Assembly (NCBI GenBank): GCA_910585755.1
Contig: CAJUFH010000001.1
Coordinates: 1 to 64,000 of the forward strand
Reading direction: 5' to 3'
Length of the DNA stretch: 64,000 nucleotides
From: an uncultured Muribaculaceae bacterium
Lineage (GTDB): Bacteria; Bacteroidota; Bacteroidia; Bacteroidales; Muribaculaceae
The notes beneath the pieces were generated by a model. It had not been told where the DNA came from. It did no database searches and worked only from the letters and a program-made list of their open reading frames with translations. This document shows, one piece after another, positions 39,753 through 48,388 of this stretch; the stretch's first letter is position 1; the number at the start of each line of letters is the position of its first letter. Made by a program: the position numbers and the translations under genes.

Positions 39753-42140
39753 TCAGCGTCTTCTGACGGAGCGCTTTGAGGTCTTCTTCGCGCCTGACTT
39801 GGTTACTTTCCCGCCCTTGTCGGCTTTCGCCTTGCGGGCCTTGCGGGCAGCGGCGGTGGCTTTCTCGCCGCGGGTCATGCGGCGTTCCTCCTTCGGAGCC
39901 GGTTCGGGGAGGGCGGGCTGCTGGGGAGCTTTCCCTCTCTTCGCCGGTTTCTGGCCGCGGCCGCGGGCGTCGGGATTTGTGAATCCGAGGTCATCCTCGC
40001 CGGGGCGGTTGGAGCGCTGGTCGACAAGCAGGAAGTCGAGCTGCTTGCGGTCGAGGTTGGCGTTGGCGACGCGGATGCGCACCTTGTCGCCCAGGCGGTA
40101 GACGTAGCCGTGGCGGCGTCCGCGAATTAGGAAGTTCTTGTCGTCGAAGTCGTAGTAGTCGTCGGCCATGTCGCGCATCGGTACCAGTCCCTCGCACTTG
40201 TTCTCGTCGAGTTCGACATAGATGCCCCATTCGGTCACGCCGGAGATGATGCCGTCGTATTCCTCCGCGATATGGTCAGCCATATATTCGACCTGCTTGT
40301 ATTTGATCGAGGCGCGCTCGGCGTTGGCTGCGAGCTGTTCCATCTCGGAAGAGTGCTTGCACTCCTCTTCGAGTTTGTCGAGGCTCACGCTGCGACCCCC
40401 GTTGAGGTAGCGGTCAAGCAGGCGGTGGACCATCATGTCGGGATAGCGGCGTATCGGGGAAGTGAAATGGGTGTAATAGTCGAATCCGAGACCGTAGTGG
40501 CCGATGTTGTCGGTGGTATAGAGGGCCTTCGCCATGGAGCGTATGGCGAGCACCGAGAGGTAGTTTTCCTCCCCTTTGCCCTTTATGTCCTGCAACATCT
40601 TGTTGATCGAGCGGTTGATTTCGCGCGGGGTGCCGTTGGTCTTCAGGCGGTAGCCGAACGCGGCGGCGATTTTCGAAAGGTCTTCGAGGCGCTGGGGATC
40701 GGGCTGGTCGTGGACGCGGTAGACAAACGCCTTGGGGCGTTTCTTCCCTTCCGCCTTGCCGATTGCGGTGGCGACGGTCTGGTTGGCGAGTAGCATGAAC
40801 TCCTCGATCAGCTTGTTGGCGTCCTTGGAAACCTTGAAATAAACGCCGACGGGGTGGCCTGTCTCGTCGATGTCAAAGCGTACCTCCTCGCGGTCGAAAT
40901 CGACAGAGCCGTTTTCAAAACGGCGGGCGCGGAGCTGCTTGGCGAGCTTGTCGAGGGTGAGAATTTCCTCTTTCATATCCCCCTCGCCGGTCTCGATGAC
41001 CTCCTGGGCCTCCTCGTAGGCGAAGCGGCGGTCGCTCTCGATGACCGTTCGGGCGATACGCGAGGCTTTCACATTGGCCTGGTCGTCAAGCTCGAAGATG
41101 ACGGAGAACGCCAGCTTCTCCTCGTTGGGGCGGAGCGAGCAGATTCCGTTGCAGAGGTGCTCGGGAAGCATCGGAACCACGCGGTCCACGAGGTAGACCG
41201 ACGTGGCGCGCTTCTGCGCCTCGCGGTCGATAATCGAGTTGGGGGTGACGTAGTGGGTGACGTCGGCGATATGCACTCCGACCTCCCAGTTGCCGTTTTT
41301 AAGCCGGCGGATCGAGAGGGCGTCGTCGAAGTCCTTCGCGTCCTTGGGGTCGATGGTGAAGGTCGTTACCTTGCGGAAGTCCTCGCGGCGGGCGATTTCC
41401 TCCGGGGTGATTCCGGCATCGATTTTGTCCGCCGCTTTCTCGACGGCCTGCGGATAGCGGTAGGGGAGGCCGTATTCAGCGAGGATGGCGTGGATTTCGG
41501 CGTTGTTCTCTCCGGTTTTGCCGAGGATGTCGACTACCTCGCCCCGAGGGTTCTTGGCGTCTTCGGGCCAGTCGGTGATACGGACCACGGCCTTGTCTCC
41601 GTCCGTTCCCCCTTTGAGCTTGTTCTTGGGGATGAAGATGTCGAAGCCCATGAACTTCGAGTCGGTCTTGAGGTATGTGACGGCCTTGTCGACGTGGAGG
41701 GTGCCGATCAGGTTCTGCTCCTTGCGTTCGAGGATTTCTATTACTTCGGCTTCCGGCTCGGCTCCCTTGCGGGCGGCGGCGATTGTCACGCGGACACGGT
41801 CGCCGTTGAGAGCGTGGCGCGCGTTGCGTTCGGCCACGAAGATTGTCTCGTTGTCGTCGTCGGTGATGACGCTGTTCTTGCCGTTGGAGCGGCGCACGAA
41901 AGTGCCGGTGGCGACGTTGGTGCGCTGCGGCGAGCGGTAGGAACCGGGGGCGTTCTCGATCAGGAAGCCGTCGAACGCCATTTCAGCCAGCATCATGGCC
42001 ACTTGCTTCTGCGCCGCCGGGGTCTTGGCTCCCACGGCAAAGGATACCTGTTTGTAGTTGAACGAGTTGTTATTCTGCGCCGCGACATACTCGGCTACGC
42101 TGTCGCGGAGTTTCTGTACGGCTTGTTTAGCTTTGGCCAT
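39753..42140 (-). CDS. rnr: Ribonuclease R
   Basis: RNase R is a 3' to 5' exoribonuclease that degrades structured RNA. The 795-residue protein has an N-terminal helix-turn-helix-like domain, two cold-shock domains, the RNB catalytic domain with TIDPKDAKDFDDAL (catalytic Asp cluster, about residue 270), and an S1 domain (GVTEWGIYVELDENKCEGLV). A basic, Ala/Lys-rich tail of about 65 residues follows, as seen in many RNase R proteins that bind structured RNA and ribosomes. It ends 56 bases before ychF and starts downstream of the gyrB terminator. Confidence 0.96.
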   Translation of the reverse strand: MAKAKQAVQKLRDSVAEYVAAQNNNSFNYKQVSFAVGAKTPAAQKQVAMMLAEMAFDGFLIENAPGSYRSPQRTNVATGTFVRRSNGKNSVITDDDNETIFVAERNARHALNGDRVRVTIAAARKGAEPEAEVIEILERKEQNLIGTLHVDKAVTYLKTDSKFMGFDIFIPKNKLKGGTDGDKAVVRITDWPEDAKNPRGEVVDILGKTGENNAEIHAILAEYGLPYRYPQAVEKAADKIDAGITPEEIARREDFRKVTTFTIDPKDAKDFDDALSIRRLKNGNWEVGVHIADVTHYVTPNSIIDREAQKRATSVYLVDRVVPMLPEHLCNGICSLRPNEEKLAFSVIFELDDQANVKASRIARTVIESDRRFAYEEAQEVIETGEGDMKEEILTLDKLAKQLRARRFENGSVDFDREEVRFDIDETGHPVGVYFKVSKDANKLIEEFMLLANQTVATAIGKAEGKKRPKAFVYRVHDQPDPQRLEDLSKIAAAFGYRLKTNGTPREINRSINKMLQDIKGKGEENYLSVLAIRSMAKALYTTDNIGHYGLGFDYYTHFTSPIRRYPDMMVHRLLDRYLNGGRSVSLDKLEEECKHSSEMEQLAANAERASIKYKQVEYMADHIAEEYDGIISGVTEWGIYVELDENKCEGLVPMRDMADDYYDFDDKNFLIRGRRHGYVYRLGDKVRIRVANANLDRKQLDFLLVDQRSNRPGEDDLGFTNPDARGRGQKPAKRGKAPQQPALPEPAPKEERRMTRGEKATAAARKARKAKADKGGKVTKSGAKKTSKRSVRRR

Positions 42141-42175
42141 ATGCTGTCTCTTTAACTTAATTCTTTATATAGGTA

Positions 42176-42203
42176 ACGCTTAACACGGGGAAATGTTAAG
42201 CGT
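42176..42203 (-). terminator. Terminator after gyrB
   Basis: ACGCTTAACA (42176-42185) pairs perfectly with TGTTAAGCGT (42194-42203). The T-rich tail on the minus strand is weak. Confidence 0.5.
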
Positions 42204-42223
42204 CACGGTAAGGTAGGGGGGCT

Positions 42224-44185
42224 TTACGCGTCGATGTTGGCGTAGTTGGCGTTGGCTTCGATAAATTCGCGGCGGGGCGCTACATCCTCGCCCATGAGCA
42301 TGGAGAAGATGCGGTCGGCGGCCGCGGCGTCGGAAATCTGTACCTGCTTCAGCATACGTCCCTCGGGCGACATCGTCGTGTCGCGCAGCTCTTCGGCACT
42401 CATTTCGCCGAGACCTTTATAGCGCTGCACGCGGGTCTGGGGTCCGTACTTGTCGATGAATGCCTGGCGCTGCTGCTCGGTCCAGCAATATTCCTCGACC
42501 TTTCCGCGGACGCACTTGTAGAGGGGCGGGGTCGCGAGATAAAGGAATCCCTGTTCGATGATGGGGCGCATGCGGCGGAAGAAGAGGGTCATAAGGAGGG
42601 TCGCGATGTGCGAGCCGTCGACATCGGCATCGGTCATGATGATAACCTTGTGGTAGGCGAGTTTCGCGAGGTTGGCTTCCTTGGGGTCGTTTTCTGTGCC
42701 GATGGTGACGCGGAGAGCGCGGAAGATGTTGGTAATCTGCTCTGACTCGAACACCTTGTGGTCCATAGCCTTCTCGACGTTCAGCACCTTGCCTCGCAGG
42801 GGGAGAATCGCCTGGAAGCGGCGGTCGCGGCCGCTCTTGGCGGTACCCCCCGCGGAGTCACCCTCGACGAGGAAAATCTCGCACTCCTCGGCCGTGCGGC
42901 TGGAGCAGTCGGCGAGCTTGCCGGGGAGTCCTCCGCCGCTGAGGGGAGATTTGCGCTGTATCTTCACTCGGGCGTTGTAGGCCGCCTGGCGTGCCTGCGC
43001 GGCGAGCACTACTTTCTCAACGATGGTCTTCGCTTCCTTGGGATGCTCCTCGAGGTAGTTGCGGAGGGCGTCGCTGACGGCGGCGCTGACGGCTCCGGCG
43101 ACCTCGGAGTTGCCGAGCTTCGTCTTGGTCTGTCCCTCGAACTGCGGCTCCATCACCTTTACGGAGATGACGGCGGTAAGGCCTTCACGGAAGTCGTCGC
43201 CGGCGATTTCAACCTTACTCTTTTCGAGGAGTTTGTTGTCGTCGGCGTATTTTTTCAGGGTGGTTGTCAGCCCGCGGCGGAAACCGCTGAGGTGGGTGCC
43301 CCCCTCGATTGTGTTGATGTTGTTGACGAAGGAGTAGACGTTCTCGTTGAAGGAGGTGTTGTAGGTAAGCGCGACCTCCACGGGTATCCCCTGGCGCTCG
43401 GTTGTCAGGTGGATAACGTGCTGAATCAGGGGCTCTTTGTTGGAGTCGATATACTGCACGAACTCTTCCAGGCCGTTGGCGGAGTAGAATACCTCGCGGC
43501 GGGCGTTCCCCTCCTCGTCGCGCTGGCGCAGGTCGGTGAGGGTCAGGGAGATTCCGGCGTTAAGGAAGGCCAGGTCGCGGAGGCGGTTGGCCAGGATGTC
43601 GTAGTCGTAGATTGTGGCTGTGAAAATCGACGCGTCGGGCAGGAATGTGATGGAGGTGCCGTGGTCGTCGCTCTCGCCGATGACTGTCAGCTCGGAGGTG
43701 GGCTTGCCGCAGGAGTATTCCTGCATATAGATCTTCCCGCCTCGGCGCACCTCGGCGCGGAGGTAGGTCGAAAGGGCGTTGACACAGCTTACGCCGACGC
43801 CGTGGAGGCCGCCGGAAACCTTGTAGGAGCCTTTGTCGAACTTGCCGCCTGCGTGGAGCACTGTCAGCACCACTTCCAGGGCGCTCTTGTGTTCCTTCTC
43901 GTGCATGTCGACCGGGATGCCGCGGCCGTTGTCGACGACGGTTATGGAGTTGTCCTCGTTGATGGTTACCTCGATATGGGTGCAGAAGCCGGCAAGGGCC
44001 TCGTCAATCGAGTTGTCGACCACCTCGTAGACCAGGTGGTGGAGCCCTTTGGCGCTGATGTCGCCGATATACATCGCCGGGCGCTTGCGCACGGCCTCAA
44101 GTCCTTCAAGCACCTGGATGTTGCTGGCGCTGTATTCCTCTTGTTTCTGATTGTTGTCGTCTAAGTCAAATAAGTCGTTTGACAT
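42224..44185 (-). CDS. gyrB: DNA gyrase subunit B
   Basis: With GyrA this introduces negative supercoils using ATP. The 653-residue protein has the GHKL ATPase domain (EVVDNSIDEAL, VDNGRGIPVDMH, GGLHGVGVSCVNALS), the transducer domain, and the TOPRIM domain with FLVEGDSAGGTAKSGRDR, LPLRGKVLNVEKA, and DADVDGSHI. The C-terminal QRYKGLGEMSAEEL is diagnostic. The YSASNIQVLEGLEAVRKRPAMYIGD block near residue 18 is the GyrB rather than ParE form. A promoter with perfect spacing lies 63 bases upstream and the gene ends in a hairpin. Confidence 0.96.
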   Translation of the reverse strand: MSNDLFDLDDNNQKQEEYSASNIQVLEGLEAVRKRPAMYIGDISAKGLHHLVYEVVDNSIDEALAGFCTHIEVTINEDNSITVVDNGRGIPVDMHEKEHKSALEVVLTVLHAGGKFDKGSYKVSGGLHGVGVSCVNALSTYLRAEVRRGGKIYMQEYSCGKPTSELTVIGESDDHGTSITFLPDASIFTATIYDYDILANRLRDLAFLNAGISLTLTDLRQRDEEGNARREVFYSANGLEEFVQYIDSNKEPLIQHVIHLTTERQGIPVEVALTYNTSFNENVYSFVNNINTIEGGTHLSGFRRGLTTTLKKYADDNKLLEKSKVEIAGDDFREGLTAVISVKVMEPQFEGQTKTKLGNSEVAGAVSAAVSDALRNYLEEHPKEAKTIVEKVVLAAQARQAAYNARVKIQRKSPLSGGGLPGKLADCSSRTAEECEIFLVEGDSAGGTAKSGRDRRFQAILPLRGKVLNVEKAMDHKVFESEQITNIFRALRVTIGTENDPKEANLAKLAYHKVIIMTDADVDGSHIATLLMTLFFRRMRPIIEQGFLYLATPPLYKCVRGKVEEYCWTEQQRQAFIDKYGPQTRVQRYKGLGEMSAEELRDTTMSPEGRMLKQVQISDAAAADRIFSMLMGEDVAPRREFIEANANYANIDA

Positions 44186-44247
44186 ATCTATGCTGTAAGA
44201 GTTGCAAGCTTTCCTGTAAGCTTTTTATTGTCGTACTAATTTCACAA

Positions 44248-44278
44248 CAAAGGTACGCAAAAAACCTGAAACAGACAA
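44248..44278 (-). promoter_or_regulatory. Promoter of gyrB
   Basis: On the minus strand TTG (44278-44276), 20 bases and TACCTTTG (44255-44248) match the Bacteroidetes consensus. Confidence 0.65.
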
Positions 44279-44325
44279 CTTCCGCAAGGCCAAAATGCCC
44301 CTTCGAGGCCTGCGGGAGCCGTTGT

Positions 44326-44508
44326 TTATCCGCGAATGAGTTTGATGGTCAGAGACGCTGTTATGGCAAGCGCAATAGTGATGGCGAACGCGGTCAGGAA
44401 CCGGGTCGATTCCGACTTTATTTTTTTGGAGAGAGCCCTGTCAATCCCGAAAAACACTACCGCGGAGATAAATCCCGTCGCTATTCCGATCCAAGCGCTT
44501 GAGTCCAT
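44326..44508 (-). CDS. Small membrane protein (60 residues)
   Basis: The product is a short, unrecognised protein with two hydrophobic helices (about 5-23, IGIATGFISAVVFFGI, and 38-57, FLTAFAITIALAITASLTI) joined by a basic loop (RALSKKIKSESTR). The positive loop suggests both ends lie outside the cytoplasm. It has its own -7 box, TAACTTTG at 44546-44553, which supports a real gene. It lies upstream of gyrB on the same strand. The function is unknown. Confidence 0.5.
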   Translation of the reverse strand: MDSSAWIGIATGFISAVVFFGIDRALSKKIKSESTRFLTAFAITIALAITASLTIKLIRG

Positions 44509-44545
44509 AGTATTTTCTTATTCTTCTAACCTAGTTTTCATACTA

Positions 44546-44553
44546 CAAAGTTA
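44546..44553 (-). promoter_or_regulatory. -7 box of the 60-residue membrane protein gene
   Basis: On the minus strand this reads TAACTTTG, 37 bases before the start codon. Confidence 0.5.
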
Positions 44554-44634
44554 GCGTTTTCTTCCTACATATCCTCATTTTCTACCTACATTATTTTGCT
44601 AAAAGAATGGGGGGAGAGTATGTGCGGTACCGAG

Positions 44635-44823
44635 TTAGTTTTCGGGCGTGAAAACCTGGTCGAGGCCCATGCGGAGGAGAACGCAGACAAAAATCATAAC
44701 CACATAAGGTATGATTCTGAGGGCTTTGTTGTCGGGGTACCTCCTCTTTATCCAGCGCTCGCCTATGCCCGCACCTATCACATAAATTATCGCGGCGGCG
44801 AATATGGTCCAATATCTGCTCAT
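44635..44823 (-). CDS. Small membrane protein (62 residues)
   Basis: This is a second tiny membrane protein with two hydrophobic segments (about 5-22, WTIFAAAIIYVIGAGIG, and 36-54, IIPYVVMIFVCVLLRMG) separated by a basic loop (ERWIKRRYPDNKALR). It is not recognised. The layout of two helices and a basic loop mirrors the neighbouring 60-residue protein, although sequence similarity is not evident. A TAATTTTG -7 box lies at 44873-44880. The function is unknown. Confidence 0.5.
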   Translation of the reverse strand: MSRYWTIFAAAIIYVIGAGIGERWIKRRYPDNKALRIIPYVVMIFVCVLLRMGLDQVFTPEN

Positions 44824-44872
44824 GAAGACTTAAAAAAATCTGATAGTATTTACAATGCGGTTTTTAATACTG

Positions 44873-44880
44873 CAAAATTA
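44873..44880 (-). promoter_or_regulatory. -7 box of the 62-residue membrane protein gene
   Basis: On the minus strand this reads TAATTTTG, 49 bases before the start codon. Confidence 0.5.
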
Positions 44881-44927
44881 GTAATTTCTGTCTGAAAGGA
44901 GGAGTGGCAGCGGGCGGAGTATGAGGC

Positions 44928-46385
44928 TCATTCTGTAAGGTCTTTCTTGGGTTTGGGGGCAACGGCGGTGCCACGGAGGGTGGGGTTTTCTTTCGAGAAG
45001 AAACTGCGGGAAGGGTCTGTCACGATAAGGACGCCGTCGGCGGGGCCGTCGGGGCGGTAAGAGATTAAGTCGCCGTATTCTCCGAGATAGCTCATCCTGC
45101 CGGTCGCGGCATCCATCCAGAACGCGTCCTTGCGTTTGCCGGAGACTTTCGAGAGGTTGATTTCCATCAGGCGCCCGGTATGGTTGTAGACCAGCAGGTA
45201 GCCGGGGCCGCGGGTCGCGATCAGGCGGTCGTAGCGCTCGCCGTTTCCGCGGATTACCTCCTGGTCGGCCACGCGGTCGAAGTACGGAAGGGAGAGCATC
45301 AGTTCCTTGAGGTAGCGCATCTGGTTGTACCCCTCGTCGTCGAGGGCCTTGTACCAGGGCTTTTCGATGCCGTCGGCGAAATACGCGCCGTTGTAGCCCG
45401 GTTTTACGAACTGCATTATCGCGTTGTGGCCGTAAGTATGGCCGCAGCTCCCGGCGAATACCGACCAGTAGGCGTACCGGCGCACGTCCCTGGCAGACCA
45501 ACGCGGCTCGTTGCCGTCGTGCAGTCCTTGCGGAATATCCTCGTAGCTCGGCTCCCCGTCGAGAACGGGGCGGAGTGGGAGGTATTTACGGGTCGAGTCG
45601 ACGTACATCCAGGAGTCCTCTTCCGTGCCCTCCTTTATGGGGTAGTAGGCGTTTCCCATGCGCTGGTTGTAGCGCCGGTGGCCGCTCTGGAACATATGGA
45701 AGTCGAGCCAGTCGCGGTCGGCGAACCATTGGGCGGAGGTATGGCGCCCGCGGGGATGGAAGGTCATAAGGTGGTTGCTGTCGATTGACTTGATTGTCGA
45801 TGCGAGCGCGTCCCATACTTCCGGGTGGATGTCGCCGGGAATGTCGCCTCCCATAATCCAGATGATATTCGGGCGGTCCTTGTAGCGTTCCGCGAGGAAT
45901 CTTCCGTAACTTTTGGCCTGTTCCTCGTTCATTTTGCCGGATTTGACCATGCCGCCCCATATGGCGACCATGCCGATATATATGTTGTTGGCTGCCGCGA
46001 GGTCTATGATGTGGTCGAGGTGGTCCCAGTAGCCGTAGATTCCGGGGCGGTTGATTTTGGAAAAGTCGAAACCGTCGGGCATCGACATCTGTCCGTAGGC
46101 GTTGAAGGCGGGAATCCCGTTGATTACCTGCACCTGCACAACGTTGTATCCGGCGGCTGCCGCCCGTTTGAGATAGAAGGCGGCTTCGTCGCGGTCGAGG
46201 CGCTCGGGAAGGAGCCATCCTGTGTCGCCGAGCCAGAAGAAGGGGGTGCTGTCGGTATGGCAGATGAAGCGGGAGTTTTCAGAAACCGTGAGTTTCCCGT
46301 GGTTCCAGGGGCGTTTAGGAGCGGCCTGGACGAATATTATTGACGCGGCCGCGGCCGCCGCAATGAGGAGTGCGCGAAGTTTCAT
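44928..46385 (-). CDS. DUF4038 glycoside hydrolase, GH140-like
   Basis: This exported 485-residue enzyme has a signal peptide (MKLRALLIAAAAAASIIFVQAA) and a TIM-barrel DUF4038 domain: FFWLGDTGWLLPERLDR, GYNVVQVQVINGIPAFN, IIWIMGGDIPGD and LDGEPSYED. The last two hold the likely catalytic acids. A C-terminal beta domain (DAFWMDAATGRMSYLGEY, then VLIVTDPSRS) fits the collagen-binding-like module usual in this family. Relatives in GH140 cut apiose from rhamnogalacturonan II. The substrate here is not known, and no SusC/SusD genes are close. The first in-frame ATG at 46403 is replaced by 46385 to start at the signal peptide. Confidence 0.82.
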   Translation of the reverse strand: MKLRALLIAAAAAASIIFVQAAPKRPWNHGKLTVSENSRFICHTDSTPFFWLGDTGWLLPERLDRDEAAFYLKRAAAAGYNVVQVQVINGIPAFNAYGQMSMPDGFDFSKINRPGIYGYWDHLDHIIDLAAANNIYIGMVAIWGGMVKSGKMNEEQAKSYGRFLAERYKDRPNIIWIMGGDIPGDIHPEVWDALASTIKSIDSNHLMTFHPRGRHTSAQWFADRDWLDFHMFQSGHRRYNQRMGNAYYPIKEGTEEDSWMYVDSTRKYLPLRPVLDGEPSYEDIPQGLHDGNEPRWSARDVRRYAYWSVFAGSCGHTYGHNAIMQFVKPGYNGAYFADGIEKPWYKALDDEGYNQMRYLKELMLSLPYFDRVADQEVIRGNGERYDRLIATRGPGYLLVYNHTGRLMEINLSKVSGKRKDAFWMDAATGRMSYLGEYGDLISYRPDGPADGVLIVTDPSRSFFSKENPTLRGTAVAPKPKKDLTE

Positions 46386-46413
46386 GGCGTATCGGTGAAT
46401 CATACAGGTTGCG

Positions 46414-46421
46414 CGAAGATA
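46414..46421 (-). promoter_or_regulatory. -7-like box of the GH140-like gene
   Basis: On the minus strand this reads TATCTTCG, one base from TAnnTTTG, 28 bases before the chosen start. Confidence 0.35.
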
Positions 46422-46499
46422 GCGATTTTCCCCGAAAATATTTGAATATGACCCGGATTCTGCCGAACTTTGGAGGCGTGTTACGCGTTACCCCATATT

Positions 46500-47300
46500 A
46501 TGGATAACAAAGAGATAGACCTGCGCCGCGAGGAGGTCACGCGGTATATAACACCCCTGCGCGAAGGGGGCTCGCTGCCGGCCCTCGTCGAGGCTGCCGA
46601 CGGCTTCCGCTATGTGCTCAAATTCCGCGGTGGCGGCCACGGCTCCAAGGCGCTGATTTCCGAGCTTGTCGGGGGCGAGACCGCCCGCCGGGGAGGTCTG
46701 CGGGTGCCGGAACTGGTTTTCCTGGACCTGGACGAGGATTTCGGGCGCACCGAGGGGGACGAGGAGATTCAGGACCTGCTCCAGGCCAGCCGCGGCCTGA
46801 ACCTCGGGCTGCATTTCCTTAACGGGGCTTACGCCTGGGATGTCGCGGTAAACCGGCCCGACCCGCTGGAAGCGTCGAAAATCGTATGGCTCGACGCGTT
46901 TCTGACGAACGTTGACCGCACCAGCCGGAATACGAACATGCTGCTCTGGAACCGGGAGCTATGGCTTATCGACCACGGCTCATCGCTTTACTTCCACCAT
47001 AACTGGACCGGCTGGGAGAAGGCGGCTGTGTCGCCGTTCGCATATATCAAGGACCACGCGCTGCTTCCGCATGCCGCGCTGCTGGAGGAAGCTGACGCCC
47101 TGATGCGCGGGCGGATTACACCGGAGTTCATCGACAGCGTTGTCGCGGCGATTCCCGAAGAATGGCTCTCGCAATCCTCGGCCACAGTCGCGCCTGGGGA
47201 GCAGCGGGAGGTCTACGCCGCTTTTTTGAAATCACGACTTGAAAATTCCAAGATATTTGTCGACCATGCCTTCAATGCCAGAAAACAGCTCGTCGGATAA
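46500..47300 (+). CDS. HipA-like kinase
   Basis: This 266-residue protein resembles the HipA-like kinase family (the short form lacking the HipA N-terminal domain). A Lys in FRYVLKFRGGGHGSK (Lys41) fits the ATP-binding lysine. KIVWLDAFLTNVDRTSRNTN carries the catalytic Asp139 and Asn144, and LWLIDHGSSLYFHH gives the metal-binding Asp158, DHG in place of DFG. No HipB-type antitoxin is next to it. Instead the next gene, a DUF3037 protein, overlaps it by 35 bases. The two occur together in other genomes as I recall. The kinase substrate is unknown; HipA itself phosphorylates glutamyl-tRNA synthetase, and gltX lies 2.4 kb away by coincidence or otherwise. Confidence 0.78.
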   Translation: MDNKEIDLRREEVTRYITPLREGGSLPALVEAADGFRYVLKFRGGGHGSKALISELVGGETARRGGLRVPELVFLDLDEDFGRTEGDEEIQDLLQASRGLNLGLHFLNGAYAWDVAVNRPDPLEASKIVWLDAFLTNVDRTSRNTNMLLWNRELWLIDHGSSLYFHHNWTGWEKAAVSPFAYIKDHALLPHAALLEEADALMRGRITPEFIDSVVAAIPEEWLSQSSATVAPGEQREVYAAFLKSRLENSKIFVDHAFNARKQLVG

Positions 47301-47670
47301 CCGCCACCTCTACGAGTACGCGGTGGTAAGGTTTGTGCCGGATGTTGAACGCGGGGAGTTCGTCAACATCGGGCTGGTAATGATGTGCAAGCGTCGTCGC
47401 TGGCTGAAATGCGCCTTCCATTTCGACGTTTCCCGTATCGCGGCCCTTTTCCCGGAGGCCGATTGCGAGGTGCTTCGGGCGCAGGCGGCATCGTTTCTCG
47501 CCGTTGCGGCGGGAGACGGGTCGCCAATCGGCTCGCTTGAGGCGCACGAGCGGTTTCGCTGGCTGACCGCGGTACGCAGCGCATGCCTTGCGACCTCTCG
47601 GCCGCATCCGGGGCATACCGCAGACCTTGAAGCAACGTTCGCGGCGCTCCTTGTGCGGCTGGTCCTCTGA
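47266..47670 (+). CDS. DUF3037 protein, partner of the HipA-like kinase
   Basis: This 134-residue protein matches DUF3037: YEYAVVRFVPDVERGEFVNIGLVMM near the N-terminus is the family signature. No catalytic residues are known. The start is at 47266 or 47275, both inside the 3' end of the kinase gene, so translation is probably coupled. The frame is open further upstream, but those codons are wholly inside the kinase gene. The pair ends at a convergent terminator shared with argR. Function is unknown; a regulator or substrate-binding partner of the kinase is inference. Confidence 0.78.
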   Translation: MPSMPENSSSDNRHLYEYAVVRFVPDVERGEFVNIGLVMMCKRRRWLKCAFHFDVSRIAALFPEADCEVLRAQAASFLAVAAGDGSPIGSLEAHERFRWLTAVRSACLATSRPHPGHTADLEATFAALLVRLVL

Positions 47671-47702
47671 GAGATTGCCCAAAAATTTCAGAAATCTCTC
47701 AG
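47667..47702. terminator. Convergent terminator between DUF3037 and argR
   Basis: CTGAGAGATT (47667-47676) pairs perfectly with AATCTCTCAG (47693-47702). It overlaps the DUF3037 stop codon and ends just before the argR stop. Confidence 0.6.
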
Positions 47703-47706
47703 ACGG

Positions 47707-48210
47707 CTATTTGAGGTTGGGATGGGTGTGAGGGGGTAGGAGGGCGCGGAAGAGTTCGATGACATCGGCTCGCGGTGCGTCTTCCGCGAGGGCGGCGAAC
47801 ACTGTGTCGGCCCCGGAGATTGTCCCGGCGATAAGGGGTGAGTCGAGGGTGTCGATGTCATATGCGAGGCCGCTGGCATAGCCGTTGCGGGTCTTTACGA
47901 CTACGAGATTTCCGGTAATGCTCGCGCTGACTACGGAGCTGTGCTGCAGATGCTGGGTTCCGCTGACATACTGGCGTCCGCGGCGACTTCCTCTGTGGAG
48001 CGTGCTGCTCTCCCCGACAATGTACCGGTACTGGCCTTTGTCTGTGGCGATTTTTGTCGCCTTTATGTTTTTCAAGTCGCGCGACAGGGTAGCCTGGGTC
48101 ACGATATGCCCCCGAATGGCGAGCTGTTTCGACAACTCTTCCTGGGAGCTTATGACCTGGTGGGAGATAATGTCAATAATCTCAGCTAAGCGGGTGTTCC
48201 TGTTCTTCAT
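47707..48210 (-). CDS. argR: Arginine repressor ArgR
   Basis: ArgR senses arginine as a hexamer and controls arginine synthesis genes. The 167-residue protein has the N-terminal winged helix (SSQEELSKQLAIRG, then VTQATLSRDLKNI with the SR recognition pair) and the C-terminal oligomerisation and arginine-binding domain with GTISGADTVFAALAEDA. Length is slightly above the 150-residue norm because of a linker (HRGSRRGRQYVSG). It stands alone here; no arginine biosynthesis genes are adjacent. A palindromic A/T-rich site about 140 bases upstream could be its own operator. Confidence 0.93.
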   Translation of the reverse strand: MKNRNTRLAEIIDIISHQVISSQEELSKQLAIRGHIVTQATLSRDLKNIKATKIATDKGQYRYIVGESSTLHRGSRRGRQYVSGTQHLQHSSVVSASITGNLVVVKTRNGYASGLAYDIDTLDSPLIAGTISGADTVFAALAEDAPRADVIELFRALLPPHTHPNLK

Positions 48211-48293
48211 TGGTCTGCGATCGTATTGCCGTTTGCACGGGGGTTGGACAGACCCCGGCGGAGAGCTTCCGGGGAGATTGATTATCGGTTTTT

Positions 48294-48301
48294 GCGAAAT
48301 T
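48294..48301 (-). promoter_or_regulatory. -7-like box of argR
   Basis: On the minus strand this reads TAATTTCG, one base from TAnnTTTG, 83 bases before the start codon. Confidence 0.35.
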
Positions 48302-48342
48302 AAAAATAATATTCGTAAACACCTAATAAAATCGCAGAAAAA

Positions 48343-48368
48343 TTTGTATAAATGTTTTTATGCGCAAA
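48343..48368. promoter_or_regulatory. Candidate ARG box upstream of argR
   Basis: TTTGTATAAATGTTTTTATG and its flank form an imperfect A/T-rich palindrome (TTTG...ATAAA with TTTTAT...CAAA) like ArgR operators. It lies about 45 bases upstream of the argR -7 box. Autoregulation is inference. Confidence 0.4.
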
Positions 48369-48388
48369 CAATCTGCTTCGAGAGGTGA

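Noticed and set aside
42758..44164. 468-codon plus-strand frame opposite gyrB
   Set aside because: gyrB is unambiguous; the antisense frame lacks any domain pattern.
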